Positions 1 to 9,878 are shown, counted from the first letter of the stretch. The stretch: DNA of 64,000 nucleotides from Polaribacter sp. SA4-10 (GCA_949519155.1 CATIQU010000005.1:1-64000), one strand, 5' to 3'. The notes: generated from the sequence alone by a model not told the origin. Numbers and translations: made by a program.

Positions 1-197
1 TATTATGATTGCTTCTTATAATAATGACTAGCTTGATATATTTCAACTAAACTTAATTATTCTCCTTTAGAAATCTTGTTTACAATTACTCCATAAATAC
101 TACTATATTTTAATTTATTAACGACATGTACTTTAATTAGATATAATTTTGTATTATTATTTATTAGCATTGATATAAACAATAAAATATTAAAAAA

Positions 198-695
198 ATG
201 GAGAATATTCGGAAAAACAACTCTTATAACGAATTAGATAAAACTGATGAGCAAATAATTAAACTTTTACAGAAAAATGCTAGATTATCTAATAAGCAAA
301 TTGCTGCAGAAGCTGGTATTGCTGAATCTACTTGCTCTGAAAGGATGCGGAAATTAGAGAGAAAAAAAATATTCTTCGGGTTTCACGCTTTTGTTGATTC
401 TTCAAAACTTGGTACTAATATAGAAGCAATGGTTGCTATAAAATTAACCAAAAACACAAAAGATGAAGTTGAAGATTTTAAAAATTCAATGTCTTTATTG
501 CCAGAGGTTGTAAATGTTTATCACTTAGCTGGTCAAATAGATTTTCTACTTTACATTGCAGTAAGAGATAAAAATCATTTAAGAGATTTTGTAATGGATC
601 ATGTTACAAAAGATTATGTAAAAAGTTTAGAAACCTCTTTGATTTATGATTTTTCACAAAACCCATTATTTCCTATTTATTTAGATCATAAATAG
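198..695 (+). CDS. Lrp/AsnC family transcriptional regulator
   Basis: ORF with N-terminal HTH (LDKTDEQIIKLLQKNARLSNKQIAAEAGIAESTCSERMRKLE) and C-terminal RAM-like domain. Confidence 0.93.
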   Translation: MENIRKNNSYNELDKTDEQIIKLLQKNARLSNKQIAAEAGIAESTCSERMRKLERKKIFFGFHAFVDSSKLGTNIEAMVAIKLTKNTKDEVEDFKNSMSLLPEVVNVYHLAGQIDFLLYIAVRDKNHLRDFVMDHVTKDYVKSLETSLIYDFSQNPLFPIYLDHK

Positions 696-754
696 AGAGA
701 AGATCTAATTGGTTCTTCTCCTCTATAATTACTAATTGAAAAAATAAATTTTGT

Positions 755-2158
755 TTATATTTTTAATTTGAAACAAACAACTTTGGTTTCAGACATCGCT
801 TCAATAGCGGACTTTACTCCTTCTCTACCTATTCCGCTACTTTTAACGCCACCAAAAGGCATTGCATCTATTCTATAATCTGTAGAATCGTTAATCATTA
901 CACCAGCACACTCTAGTTCATTAATTGCTGTATGTGCATTATTAATATCATTCGTAAAAATTGCCGTATGTAATCCAAAAGGAGACTTATTACAGTTCTC
1001 TATAGCTTGGTCTAAGTTTTTTACTTTTGAAATAGTTACCACAGGCCCAAAAACTTCTTTGCAATTGGCAATATCATTATTGCAATCAGCCTCTAATATG
1101 GTTGGTGTATAGCAGTTACCAATTGTTTTTCCACCACTAATTATCTTAGCTCCATGCTCAATACTTTCGTTAATAAATTTATCAATTTGATGAATCGATT
1201 CTTTACTTATAATTGGTCCAATATCTATATCTTCAGATAATGGTGAACCCATCTTTAAAGTAGCAGTTAATTGCTTAAAATTGTTTAGAAATGAATCGTA
1301 AATACCGGCTTCAACAAAAATTCTTTTTACACCGACACAATTTTGACCACTTGCAAAAAATGCGCCTGAAACACAAGATTGAACAGTGTCTTCTAAATCA
1401 GCGTCAGATAAAACGATTACAGGAGAATTAGATCCAAGTTCCATCACTATTTTCTTTAAACCTGCTTTGCTCTGGATAATTTTTGCTGCTTCCACTCCAC
1501 CCGTAAAACTTATCAATCTTATTCTATCATCGCTAATGAGCGCATCGCCAAAATATTCTGGAGAACCTGTAATTATGCTTAACATTTCTTTTGGCAAACC
1601 TGCTTCAGAAAGAATTTCTTCAAACTTAATGGCTACTAAAGGTGTATAATCACTCGGTTTTAATATAACAGGGTTTCCAGCTGCAATTGCTGGTCCTAGT
1701 TTGTGGCAAACCAAGTTTAAAGGATCATTAAAAGGTGTAATAGCAACAACAATACCAATTGGTACTTTTATTTCGTACCCAACTCTGTCTTCTGAACCTG
1801 AAACTGCATTAAATGGAATTGTTGCACCAATTATTCTTCCTGCTTCCTCAGCAGAAAGCTGCATGGTATTTATAGCTCTAGTAACTTCTTTTCTTGCCTG
1901 AACTAATGTCTTAATCCCTTCGGTTGCAATAAGATTAGATAATACATCAAATTCTCGCTCCATTATTATAACAGCTATCTTAAGAATTGCTATTCTTTTT
2001 GACGCAGGCATTTTTCTACCAATTGCCTCACCTTTTTTTGCAAGATTAAGCGCATCCAATACATCTTGATTGGAAGACTGAGGAACAGATCCAATTTTAT
2101 CTCCTGTAAAACTATTATAAACTGATACTGTACTTGCGTGTGTTTTTTCTATAACCAT
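755..2158 (-). CDS. NAD(P)-dependent aldehyde dehydrogenase family protein (semialdehyde dehydrogenase-like)
   Basis: ALDH motifs VMELGSNSP and catalytic Cys SGQNCVGVKR; SFTGG cofactor-binding segment. Confidence 0.92.
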   Translation of the reverse strand: MVIEKTHASTVSVYNSFTGDKIGSVPQSSNQDVLDALNLAKKGEAIGRKMPASKRIAILKIAVIIMEREFDVLSNLIATEGIKTLVQARKEVTRAINTMQLSAEEAGRIIGATIPFNAVSGSEDRVGYEIKVPIGIVVAITPFNDPLNLVCHKLGPAIAAGNPVILKPSDYTPLVAIKFEEILSEAGLPKEMLSIITGSPEYFGDALISDDRIRLISFTGGVEAAKIIQSKAGLKKIVMELGSNSPVIVLSDADLEDTVQSCVSGAFFASGQNCVGVKRIFVEAGIYDSFLNNFKQLTATLKMGSPLSEDIDIGPIISKESIHQIDKFINESIEHGAKIISGGKTIGNCYTPTILEADCNNDIANCKEVFGPVVTISKVKNLDQAIENCNKSPFGLHTAIFTNDINNAHTAINELECAGVMINDSTDYRIDAMPFGGVKSSGIGREGVKSAIEAMSETKVVCFKLKI

Positions 2159-2168
2159 ATTTAAAATT

Positions 2169-3185
2169 TTAACGGTTAGCTATGGATATAATATCATTAT
2201 ACAGTGCAAAACCTGTTTCTATTTTCCCTGCTCCTTCTCCAACAATTGTGGTATCTCCCAAAATGTTAGATGTTATTTTTAAAGCATTAGTAGCATCTGA
2301 AATACCATATAATGAATCGTTAATTGGGATAAGCTTAGGACTTACTGAACCATGTACTTTACCTTTATTATCTTTCCAAACGCTTCCAATTAGTTTCCAT
2401 CTCTCATTATTTGATGATGCTTCTTTTACATCTGAAAGTGTAATTTCTGATATTCCACTAACCTTAATATCTTCTTGAATTAATTGCTCATCAAAAACAA
2501 CATTTGCCAAAATCATTACTTTGGCCAATGTGTCTAGACCTTCAACATCACTTGTTGGGTTGGCTTCTGCATATCCAAGTTTTTGTGCTTGTGAAAGTGC
2601 ATCACTATAAGACATTCCTAATTCCATTTTAGACAAAATATAATTAGATGTTCCGTTCATAATTCCACTTACAGCAGTTATATCTGAACCTAAAAGACCA
2701 TTATTTAATACATTTATTATTGGTGTACCACTCATTACAGTTCCTTCAATTGCTACATTTTTTTTCATTAATGAGGCTAAATTGAAAATTTGTTTATAAG
2801 CTACAGCGAATGGTCCTTTGTTAGTAGTGACAATATGCTTATCAGTTTTTAGTGCAGATTCCATGTGAGATATTGCTGGTTGTCCTGTTTTAATATCTGT
2901 AAAACTAGCCTCAATAATGATATCTGCATTAATTTCTTGTATTGCTTTAGGAATATCAATTATAGTTTCTGTAAGCGCGCTATAATCACCTTTTTTAGCA
3001 TTTAAAAGCACATCACGCATATTAATACCATTAGCATCAATCTTACTACCTTTCATTATATCCAATATTCCTACTGTTTGTATTTCTACGTTCTCAACTA
3101 CTGGTAATACTGAGTTGTTTCCTAAAATAATTTCAGCTAATCCTTGTGATACAATACCAAATCCTACATATACTATTTTTACCAT
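2169..3185 (-). CDS. homoserine dehydrogenase family protein, stand-alone (no ACT or aspartokinase domain)
   Basis: NAD-binding N-terminus GFGIVSQGLAE; GIMNGTSNYIL and GYAEANPTSDVEGLDTLAKVMILA match the HSD catalytic domain. Confidence 0.9.
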   Translation of the reverse strand: MVKIVYVGFGIVSQGLAEIILGNNSVLPVVENVEIQTVGILDIMKGSKIDANGINMRDVLLNAKKGDYSALTETIIDIPKAIQEINADIIIEASFTDIKTGQPAISHMESALKTDKHIVTTNKGPFAVAYKQIFNLASLMKKNVAIEGTVMSGTPIINVLNNGLLGSDITAVSGIMNGTSNYILSKMELGMSYSDALSQAQKLGYAEANPTSDVEGLDTLAKVMILANVVFDEQLIQEDIKVSGISEITLSDVKEASSNNERWKLIGSVWKDNKGKVHGSVSPKLIPINDSLYGISDATNALKITSNILGDTTIVGEGAGKIETGFALYNDIISIANR

Positions 3186-3509
3186 TTGTAATTATTTAAA
3201 TTCATATTTACAAGGCAAAACTATATATATATTCGATTAAAATAGTTAAAAATGAATTCTATTCGGAATATAATTTTTATAATGAATTATCTGCGATAAT
3301 TAAATAAACAAATATTGTAAACAAAATTAAAATCGTTAGGCAATAATTTATTTAGCATATTCTCCTACAAATTTTTAGTGGATAATTCTAAAATCTCACT
3401 TTTCCGTTTAATTTTTCCATTCCACACACTTTATGCTTCCCCCTACGTTGTCGCATAAAAAGTATTCCATTAACATTGTAGTAGAAACTTTTAGGCTAAA
3501 TTTTTTTGA

Positions 3510-4174
3510 AGAAGCTTTGGCAACAAGTTTCGTTTTTAACAAAAGATGAGTTTGAGAAAATTATAGCAGCGGTAGAATCAAAGTCTTTATTTCAACATAC
3601 AAGAACCAATGGAAGAAGAAGAAGAAGAAGAAGAAGAAGAAGGTAACTCATAAACTTGGATGGTAAATACATTTAAACTCTTTCTACTTGTTGGTAGACG
3701 TAGAGAGGAAGTACTGAGTCTTAAATGGAATGATATTATCCAAGGCAATAACGGATTGCTATTTTTTCAATTTAGAAACCTAAAGGTTGAACGATTAGGG
3801 AGTAAAAATGTAAATAAAAAACTCTCCCTATTAACGAGGATCTGATGACACTTTTAGTAGAAATGGGGTATGATCAAATGAAAGATAAAAATATCAAACT
3901 CATCAATCCAGAGAATACGTATACAATTAATACCATCATGGAAAAAGTTTCTCGATCGTTCACCCATTTTAGAAAAGCTGCAGGTATTGAAACTCCTTTT
4001 ACTCTAAAACACCTCAGAAAAACATACCTTAATTGGGTATTTCGTACCATGGGGAGTGACACCAGATTATTGTCATCTCACACTTCAATGAAGGTATTAG
4101 AAAACCACTACATCAATCCACTTCTATTAAACGTAGAAGAAGAGAAACTAATGAAGATTAAAATATTTGGATAG
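3510..4174 (+). pseudogene. degenerate tyrosine recombinase/integrase (phage integrase family), at least two frame breaks
   Basis: FLTKDEFEKIIAAVESKS (~3533), then FKLFLLVGRRREEVLSLKW (ORF 3660-3845), then TLKHLRKTY...SSHTSMKVLENHY (ORF 3845-4174) in different frames; R, HxxR and H..Y boxes all recognisable. Confidence 0.85.
3612..3641. repeat. (GAA)10 trinucleotide microsatellite
   Basis: Ten perfect GAA units read directly in the sequence, inside the integrase pseudogene. Confidence 0.97.
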
Positions 4175-4181
4175 TCGTATT

Positions 4182-4595
4182 TTATCTAACACAAGTGTGT
4201 AGCACGTATAACACAAAGAGAGTTATATATTTGTAACTACTTGAAAATGAATGAATAAAATTGAGTGAAGTTGGGTGGTAAGGAGTGTTATACGAACCTC
4301 GTTTGTGTTTGAGGGATGTACTAAATCCGTTTTTTGAAACATTGAAGTTGAATGGACTACTTTGATATCTTCCAATAAATTGAAAGTTACCGTTTTGTAA
4401 ACCCATTCTTGCACCCTTAAATAATCGTTTATGAAGACGAACTCCATGGTTTGTATTAATGGTTGCACCAACACCATCACCTTTAAATATTCTGGTTGCA
4501 GAAATCCCACCGGTTCTCGAAACCCGAACATTCTCCCCTTTATACCCTATTCTTTTGTGAGGTTTGTTATTATCTTTTGATTTACTTTTCGGCAT
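4182..4595 (-). CDS. hypothetical basic, glycine-rich protein, possibly C-terminally truncated
   Basis: ORF with ATG and a Bacteroidota-like start region; C-terminal ~35 aa look unlike the N-terminal part. Confidence 0.5.
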   Translation of the reverse strand: MPKSKSKDNNKPHKRIGYKGENVRVSRTGGISATRIFKGDGVGATINTNHGVRLHKRLFKGARMGLQNGNFQFIGRYQSSPFNFNVSKNGFSTSLKHKRGSYNTPYHPTSLNFIHSFSSSYKYITLFVLYVLHTCVR

Positions 4596-4681
4596 AGAAC
4601 AAAATAAATGAAATAAATTCCCAAGCTTTATTTCATTTATTTTAATTCAGTTAAAAAGACTTCCTGAAATGAAAAAGAAAC

Positions 4682-4689
4682 TATCTTTG
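4682..4689 (+). promoter_or_regulatory. Bacteroidota -7 box upstream of era
   Basis: TATCTTTG, matches TAnnTTTG, 4 nt before ATG. Confidence 0.5.
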
Positions 4690-4693
4690 CGCC

Positions 4694-5578
4694 ATGGTAC
4701 ACAAATCAGGTTTTGTAAATATTATTGGTAATCCAAATGTGGGTAAGTCAACCCTAATGAATGCGTTAGTAGGCGAGAAATTATCGATCATCACTTCCAA
4801 AGCACAAACCACTAGGCACCGTATTTTAGGAATTGTCAATCATGACGATTACCAAATTGTCCTTTCAGACACACCAGGAATCATAAAACCAGCCTACGAA
4901 TTGCAATCTTCCATGATGGATTTTGTAAAATCGGCACTCGATGACGCAGATATTCTCATCTATATGGTGGAAGTTGGTGAAAAAGAACTTAAAAATGAAG
5001 GATTCTTTAACAAGATTATCAACAGTACCATTCCTGTCATCTTATTACTGAATAAAATAGACACCTCTACCCAAGAAGAAGTAGAAGAAAAAGTGGAGTA
5101 TTGGAAAGCAAAAGTACCCAATGCATTGGTCTTTGTGATTTCTGCATTAGAGCGTTTTAATGTAGACAGTCTCTTTGAAAAAATCATCGAATTACTTCCA
5201 GAAGCACCTGCTTATTATCCGAAAGATCAGTTAACAGACAAGCCAGAACGCTTTTTTGTAAACGAAAAAATAAGAGAAAAAATATTAATTCACTACAAAA
5301 AAGAGATTCCATATTCCGTAGAAGTAGAAACCGAAGAATTTACAGAAGAAGAACACATTGTTCGAATTCGCTCTGTAATAATGGTAGAACGTGAAACTCA
5401 AAAAGGAATCATCATTGGCCACAAAGGGAGTGCCATAAAAAGAGTAGGTGCAGAAGCGAGAAAAGATTTGGAAAAATTCTTTGAGAAAAAAGTATACATC
5501 GAACTCTATGTAAAAGTGAATAAAAACTGGAGAAGCGACAATACACAACTTAAAAGATTTGGCTACAACCAAAAATAA
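4694..5578 (+). CDS. era: GTPase Era
   Basis: [18 protein letters not shown] and C-terminal KH domain (IIIGHKGSAIKRVG). Confidence 0.97.
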   Translation: MVHKSGFVNIIGNPNVGKSTLMNALVGEKLSIITSKAQTTRHRILGIVNHDDYQIVLSDTPGIIKPAYELQSSMMDFVKSALDDADILIYMVEVGEKELKNEGFFNKIINSTIPVILLLNKIDTSTQEEVEEKVEYWKAKVPNALVFVISALERFNVDSLFEKIIELLPEAPAYYPKDQLTDKPERFFVNEKIREKILIHYKKEIPYSVEVETEEFTEEEHIVRIRSVIMVERETQKGIIIGHKGSAIKRVGAEARKDLEKFFEKKVYIELYVKVNKNWRSDNTQLKRFGYNQK

Positions 5579-5663
5579 CAAACCGCTTTTCAATCCCATT
5601 TCAGCCACCAAAAAAGCCCTAAATAACTAATTGAATTTACAATTAGTTCTCATTGGGAAATTG

Positions 5664-5671
5664 TATCTTTG
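5664..5671 (+). promoter_or_regulatory. Bacteroidota -7 box upstream of der
   Basis: TATCTTTG. Confidence 0.5.
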
Positions 5672-5689
5672 CAAAAATTTTCAACCAAG

Positions 5690-7003
5690 ATGAATAATAG
5701 TATCATAGCAATTGTAGGAAGACCTAATGTAGGGAAATCTACTTTATTTAATCGTTTAACACAAAGAAGAGACGCAATTGTAGATTCCGTTAGTGGTGTT
5801 ACTCGTGACAGACATTATGGAAAATCTGATTGGAACGGAAAAGAATTTTCTGTAATTGACACTGGTGGATATATTATTGGTTCCGATGATATTTTTGAAG
5901 CAGAGATTAGAAAACAAGTAAACTTAGCCATCGAAGAAGCAGACATTATTGTGCTTGTTGTAGATGTTGAAGAAGGGATTACCCCAATGGATGCAGAGGT
6001 AGCAAAGTTGCTTCGAAAAGTAAAAAAACCAATTTTTACTGCCGTCAACAAAGTAGACAATGCCATGCGTGATGCAGATGCAGTTGAATTTTACAACTTA
6101 GGCTTAGGAGAATACCACACCATATCTTCCATTAACGGAAGTGGAACTGGAGATCTTTTAGATGCCATTGTAAAAGAAATTCCTGAACCAGAAGAATTAA
6201 ATACAGACCAAGAAGAATTACCAAGATTTGCAGTTGTGGGAAGACCCAACGCAGGAAAATCATCCTTTATAAACGCTTTAATTGGCGTAGAAAGAAATAT
6301 AGTTACCGATATTGCAGGAACGACTAGAGATGCTATTGACACCAAATACAATCGATTTGGTTTCGATTTCAACCTAGTAGATACTGCCGGAATTCGAAAA
6401 AAATCGAGAGTTAAAGAAGATTTAGAATTCTACTCAGTAATGCGTGCCGTAAGAACCATCGAACACTCAGACGTCGTTATATTATTAATCGATGCCACTC
6501 GTGGTTTTGAAAGCCAAGATCAAAATATTTTTTGGTTGGCAGAAAAAAACCGAAAAGGAGTTATTATTTTGGTCAACAAATGGGATTTGATGGACAAAGA
6601 GACCAACACCCTAAGAGATTACGAAGCAAACATTAGAGAGCAAACAGCGCCCTTTACAGATGTACCAATTGTATTTACCTCTGCCTTAACAAAACAACGT
6701 CTTTTTAAAGCGATTGAAACGGCTGTTGAAGTTTTTCAAAAAAGAAAAACAAAAATACAGACGAGTAAATTTAACGATACCATGTTGGAAATCGTAAAAA
6801 CTTTTCCACCTCCAGCAATTAAAGGGAAATATGTAAAAATTAAATATTGTATGCAATTACCAACACAAACACCTCAGTTTGTCTTTTTCTGTAATTTGCC
6901 ACAATATGTAAGAGATCCATACAGACGTTTTGTAGAAAACAAACTTCGTGAAATCTATGATTTCTCTGGAGTCCCCATCACCATTTATTTCAGACAGAAA
7001 TAA
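5690..7003 (+). CDS. der: ribosome biogenesis GTPase Der (EngA)
   Basis: Two tandem GTPase domains (GRPNVGKST and GRPNAGKSS); start at [10 protein letters not shown]. Confidence 0.97.
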   Translation: MNNSIIAIVGRPNVGKSTLFNRLTQRRDAIVDSVSGVTRDRHYGKSDWNGKEFSVIDTGGYIIGSDDIFEAEIRKQVNLAIEEADIIVLVVDVEEGITPMDAEVAKLLRKVKKPIFTAVNKVDNAMRDADAVEFYNLGLGEYHTISSINGSGTGDLLDAIVKEIPEPEELNTDQEELPRFAVVGRPNAGKSSFINALIGVERNIVTDIAGTTRDAIDTKYNRFGFDFNLVDTAGIRKKSRVKEDLEFYSVMRAVRTIEHSDVVILLIDATRGFESQDQNIFWLAEKNRKGVIILVNKWDLMDKETNTLRDYEANIREQTAPFTDVPIVFTSALTKQRLFKAIETAVEVFQKRKTKIQTSKFNDTMLEIVKTFPPPAIKGKYVKIKYCMQLPTQTPQFVFFCNLPQYVRDPYRRFVENKLREIYDFSGVPITIYFRQK

Positions 7004-7013
7004 TTGTAACTAT

Positions 7014-7733
7014 TTAATTTATTGAGTACACATAATTCAACCCAAGGATGTTTACATTTTTGGGTTGTTTTTCAATGATGTTATTTTCGCGTCGATAGAA
7101 TACGCGAAACTTTCCGACCTGCTCCCATTTATAAGTCAAGCCATAAGTAAGTCGATATTTACTCGTCTTATACGTACTTATTTTAAAAGTATCGTTTTTA
7201 TTAAACTTGTTGAAAATCTCTACTGAAAAAGAAGGCGTGAATGGTGAATTTTTAAAATCATATTTTAAGCCCGATTTTATTCGTACACCTTGCGAAGTTA
7301 GATCTCCGGCAGCTTCATCTACCCCCAATTGGTTTTTATTTTGATAGCGAATTCGATGTGATGCAGTGAATCTATTGATGTCATATTTATAAGAAAGATC
7401 GACATTGTACCGAAAATGATCTTCAAAACCTTGTTTATTTCCTTTCGTGTCATTTTTTGTAATGTGGCGAAAACCAACACCAATTTCAAAATCTTTAAAC
7501 AATTCGTGTTCCAAAGATAAATCTGTAAAATAAGCATCTGTCGTTTTAGCGTTATCCTTCAATCGTAAATGTTGGTTCAATGAAATTTTAAACTTTTCGC
7601 CTACAGTATAGTCAACTCCTATAGAACTCCATAATTCAAAATCTTTGGTTGCTATTTCTTGAGAATACAAACTGCTTGACCCTAAAATTAAGCAGATTAA
7701 AAAAGTTGAAATTCGATATTTATAATCGTTCAT
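7014..7733 (-). CDS. DUF2490 domain-containing outer-membrane beta-barrel-like protein
   Basis: Signal peptide; amphipathic beta pattern ending in FRVFYRRENNI...NILGLNYVYSIN, typical of DUF2490. Confidence 0.75.
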   Translation of the reverse strand: MNDYKYRISTFLICLILGSSSLYSQEIATKDFELWSSIGVDYTVGEKFKISLNQHLRLKDNAKTTDAYFTDLSLEHELFKDFEIGVGFRHITKNDTKGNKQGFEDHFRYNVDLSYKYDINRFTASHRIRYQNKNQLGVDEAAGDLTSQGVRIKSGLKYDFKNSPFTPSFSVEIFNKFNKNDTFKISTYKTSKYRLTYGLTYKWEQVGKFRVFYRRENNIIEKQPKNVNILGLNYVYSIN

Positions 7734-7736
7734 TTT

Positions 7737-8339
7737 TTAGTTTTTAATATTATAATACATAATAACAATTGCCGTATCCTTTAAAAAATCGATGCTTTCA
7801 ACAGTTACTTTATTCACTGCTATTCCAGTTCTTAATTCGATATCAGACTTCAGTAATTCGTAATTCTCTGGCTTAATATTTTCGATATTTTCATAGATAA
7901 TTTCTTTCGTAACTTCATAGTTTAAATTCCATCCTCGCTCTATGATACCAATCGTAAAAACAATGGCAGAGTTCGCAAAAATAACTTCAGCATAACTCAT
8001 CTTTTTATTTACAAAAGCATTCATCAAAGAAACCCCGATTACGATAAATAGATAGGTCATTTCTTTAATTGGAATCGACTCGGTTCGGTATCTGATAATC
8101 CCAAATATGGCAAAAAGACCAATTGCGAGCCCCACATCTAACTTGTATTTCTTGAGCGTAAAGCAAAGAAAAAAGACAATAACACCGATTAAATAATACG
8201 TAAATAAGTAATGTTTTTTGGGAGTACTACCATAATAAAACCAGCGAATGATAATTGTTAAAAAAAAGAAGTTGATAAAAAAGAGGAAGGCCATTTTATA
8301 AAAGTCCTCATCAAAAAGGGGAATGTTCATGTAATCCAT
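7737..8339 (-). CDS. DUF4956 domain-containing membrane protein
   Basis: Multiple TM segments with FGIIRYRTESIPIKEMTYLFIVIGVSLMNA. Confidence 0.85.
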   Translation of the reverse strand: MDYMNIPLFDEDFYKMAFLFFINFFFLTIIIRWFYYGSTPKKHYLFTYYLIGVIVFFLCFTLKKYKLDVGLAIGLFAIFGIIRYRTESIPIKEMTYLFIVIGVSLMNAFVNKKMSYAEVIFANSAIVFTIGIIERGWNLNYEVTKEIIYENIENIKPENYELLKSDIELRTGIAVNKVTVESIDFLKDTAIVIMYYNIKN

Positions 8340-8341
8340 AA

Positions 8342-9034
8342 CTATAAAGATATTTTATTAATTTTTAGCACTTTACTTTTAAACAAATTATATTTTAAAT
8401 CTTGATACAAATGCACGATTCCAACACAGTATTTACTGATACTAAAAGGATTGTATTTGTATTTCTTTAATGTTTGTACAATAAGAGATTTTCTATTAAA
8501 TCGCTGCTGCTTCACCTCAATAATCACTAAATTTTGGTACTTTTTTTCGATAGCATTCATAGAATAACTCAACTCCAAATCAATCGTAACTCTCTCATTA
8601 TTCTGAAGACTCACCAGGGTTATTCGTTTAAAGTTATTCCATAAAACAGGCTGTAAATCAACACTTTTTGCGGTGGTTTTTAAGATAAATTCCTTCGATT
8701 TTTCTGACAGGTCTAATTCGAAATCAGGTATTTTAACTCTCGATTTCTTCGTTTCCCCTTTGCCATTTTTTTGTTTTATTTCCAAAAAAGTCAATTCAGA
8801 ATCTACATACTTACGCTGTCTTATTTTAGTTCTTCGAATACGACCATTGTGATGATCAAAATAAAATTTAAAAGCAGGAGTATCAAAATAAACAGAAGAA
8901 TAATGCATCACTCTTCGATTTTTTATCTCCAATACTTGGTACTCATTTTGTAGATCCTTTAAAATTGGAGCTAACGCTTCTATAGGAATCGTATACTTTG
9001 TATCTGTTCTTTTCATTAAAGAAACCGCATTCAT
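8342..9034 (-). CDS. polyphosphate polymerase domain-containing protein (VTC domain, triphosphate tunnel fold)
   Basis: KRTDTKYTIP, HYSSVYFDTP, RRTKIRQRKYV, EIKQKNGKGETKKSR, ERVTIDLEL, IIEVKQ, SISKYCVG match VTC-domain tunnel residues; coding may extend upstream to ~9139. Confidence 0.85.
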   Translation of the reverse strand: MNAVSLMKRTDTKYTIPIEALAPILKDLQNEYQVLEIKNRRVMHYSSVYFDTPAFKFYFDHHNGRIRRTKIRQRKYVDSELTFLEIKQKNGKGETKKSRVKIPDFELDLSEKSKEFILKTTAKSVDLQPVLWNNFKRITLVSLQNNERVTIDLELSYSMNAIEKKYQNLVIIEVKQQRFNRKSLIVQTLKKYKYNPFSISKYCVGIVHLYQDLKYNLFKSKVLKINKISL

Positions 9035-9381
9035 CTCTTCAAGAGAAATACTTTTAAAAGCACGAATGCTATGGGTTACCTTTTCGAATGCGATATGTTG
9101 CTGATCCAGAAGAATTGCTATTTGTTTGTGTACACTATTTTAGATGGTAAAACATTAAAAAACTTGCGCTGTTTAATTGAAAAATTCTAAGAAATTTCTC
9201 TGTAAAATAACCGTATCTTACAAAGATCTTTATGGGAACTAATAAAATGTAAATTAGTTCTTTAAATTTAAATTTCTCGGATTTTAAAATAAGATTCATT
9301 TTATGCCCCTTCATTGCAATGCGGAAGAACCCGTATCAATGATTTTTAGTAAAAAAGAGTTATTTATTTAAACCGCATGTT

Positions 9382-9389
9382 TATTTTTG
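9382..9389 (+). promoter_or_regulatory. Bacteroidota -7 box upstream of msrB
   Basis: TATTTTTG. Confidence 0.45.
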
Positions 9390-9422
9390 CAATCAAATCT
9401 ACACGCCTAAAATCCAACAAAA

Positions 9423-9878
9423 ATGCTACAATGGAAAGAAGTGATCAACTTCACAACAAAAGGAAATCCAACACCCGATAAGCGCGTTGAAAAAACGGAA
9501 TCGGAATGGAAAACTCAACTGACTCCAGAGCAATATAGAATTACTCGACAAAAAGGAACAGAAAGACCCAATTCTGGGGCACTCTGCAGTATTTTTGACG
9601 AAGGAAAATACAATTGTATCTGCTGTAATACGCCTCTTTTTGATGCTACTATAAAATTTGACTCCAGTTCTGGATGGCCAAGTTTTACACAACCCATAAC
9701 AGAAAATGCCATTAAATACCACAAAGACAATTCATTTGGAATGATTCGGGTAGAAGTGATGTGCAATACCTGCGACGGACATTTAGGCCATATTTTCCCA
9801 GACGGACCCGAACCAAGTGGATTACGGTATTGTGTCAATTCAGAAGCTCTGATTTTAGAAAAAAAAGACCATGCCTAA
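9423..9878 (+). CDS. msrB: peptide-methionine (R)-S-oxide reductase MsrB
   Basis: Zn-binding CxxC pairs, SSGWPSF, GHIFPDGP, GLRYCVNS. Confidence 0.96.
   Translation: MLQWKEVINFTTKGNPTPDKRVEKTESEWKTQLTPEQYRITRQKGTERPNSGALCSIFDEGKYNCICCNTPLFDATIKFDSSSGWPSFTQPITENAIKYHKDNSFGMIRVEVMCNTCDGHLGHIFPDGPEPSGLRYCVNSEALILEKKDHA

Noticed and set aside
1386-1901. Plus-strand ORFs antisense to the ALDH gene
   Set aside because: Shadow ORFs; the minus-strand product has full ALDH catalytic motifs.
4223-4531. Minus-strand ORF 4223-4531 overlapping 4182-4595 in another frame
   Set aside because: No start context or homology-like pattern; the 4182-4595 frame has a more protein-like N-terminus.
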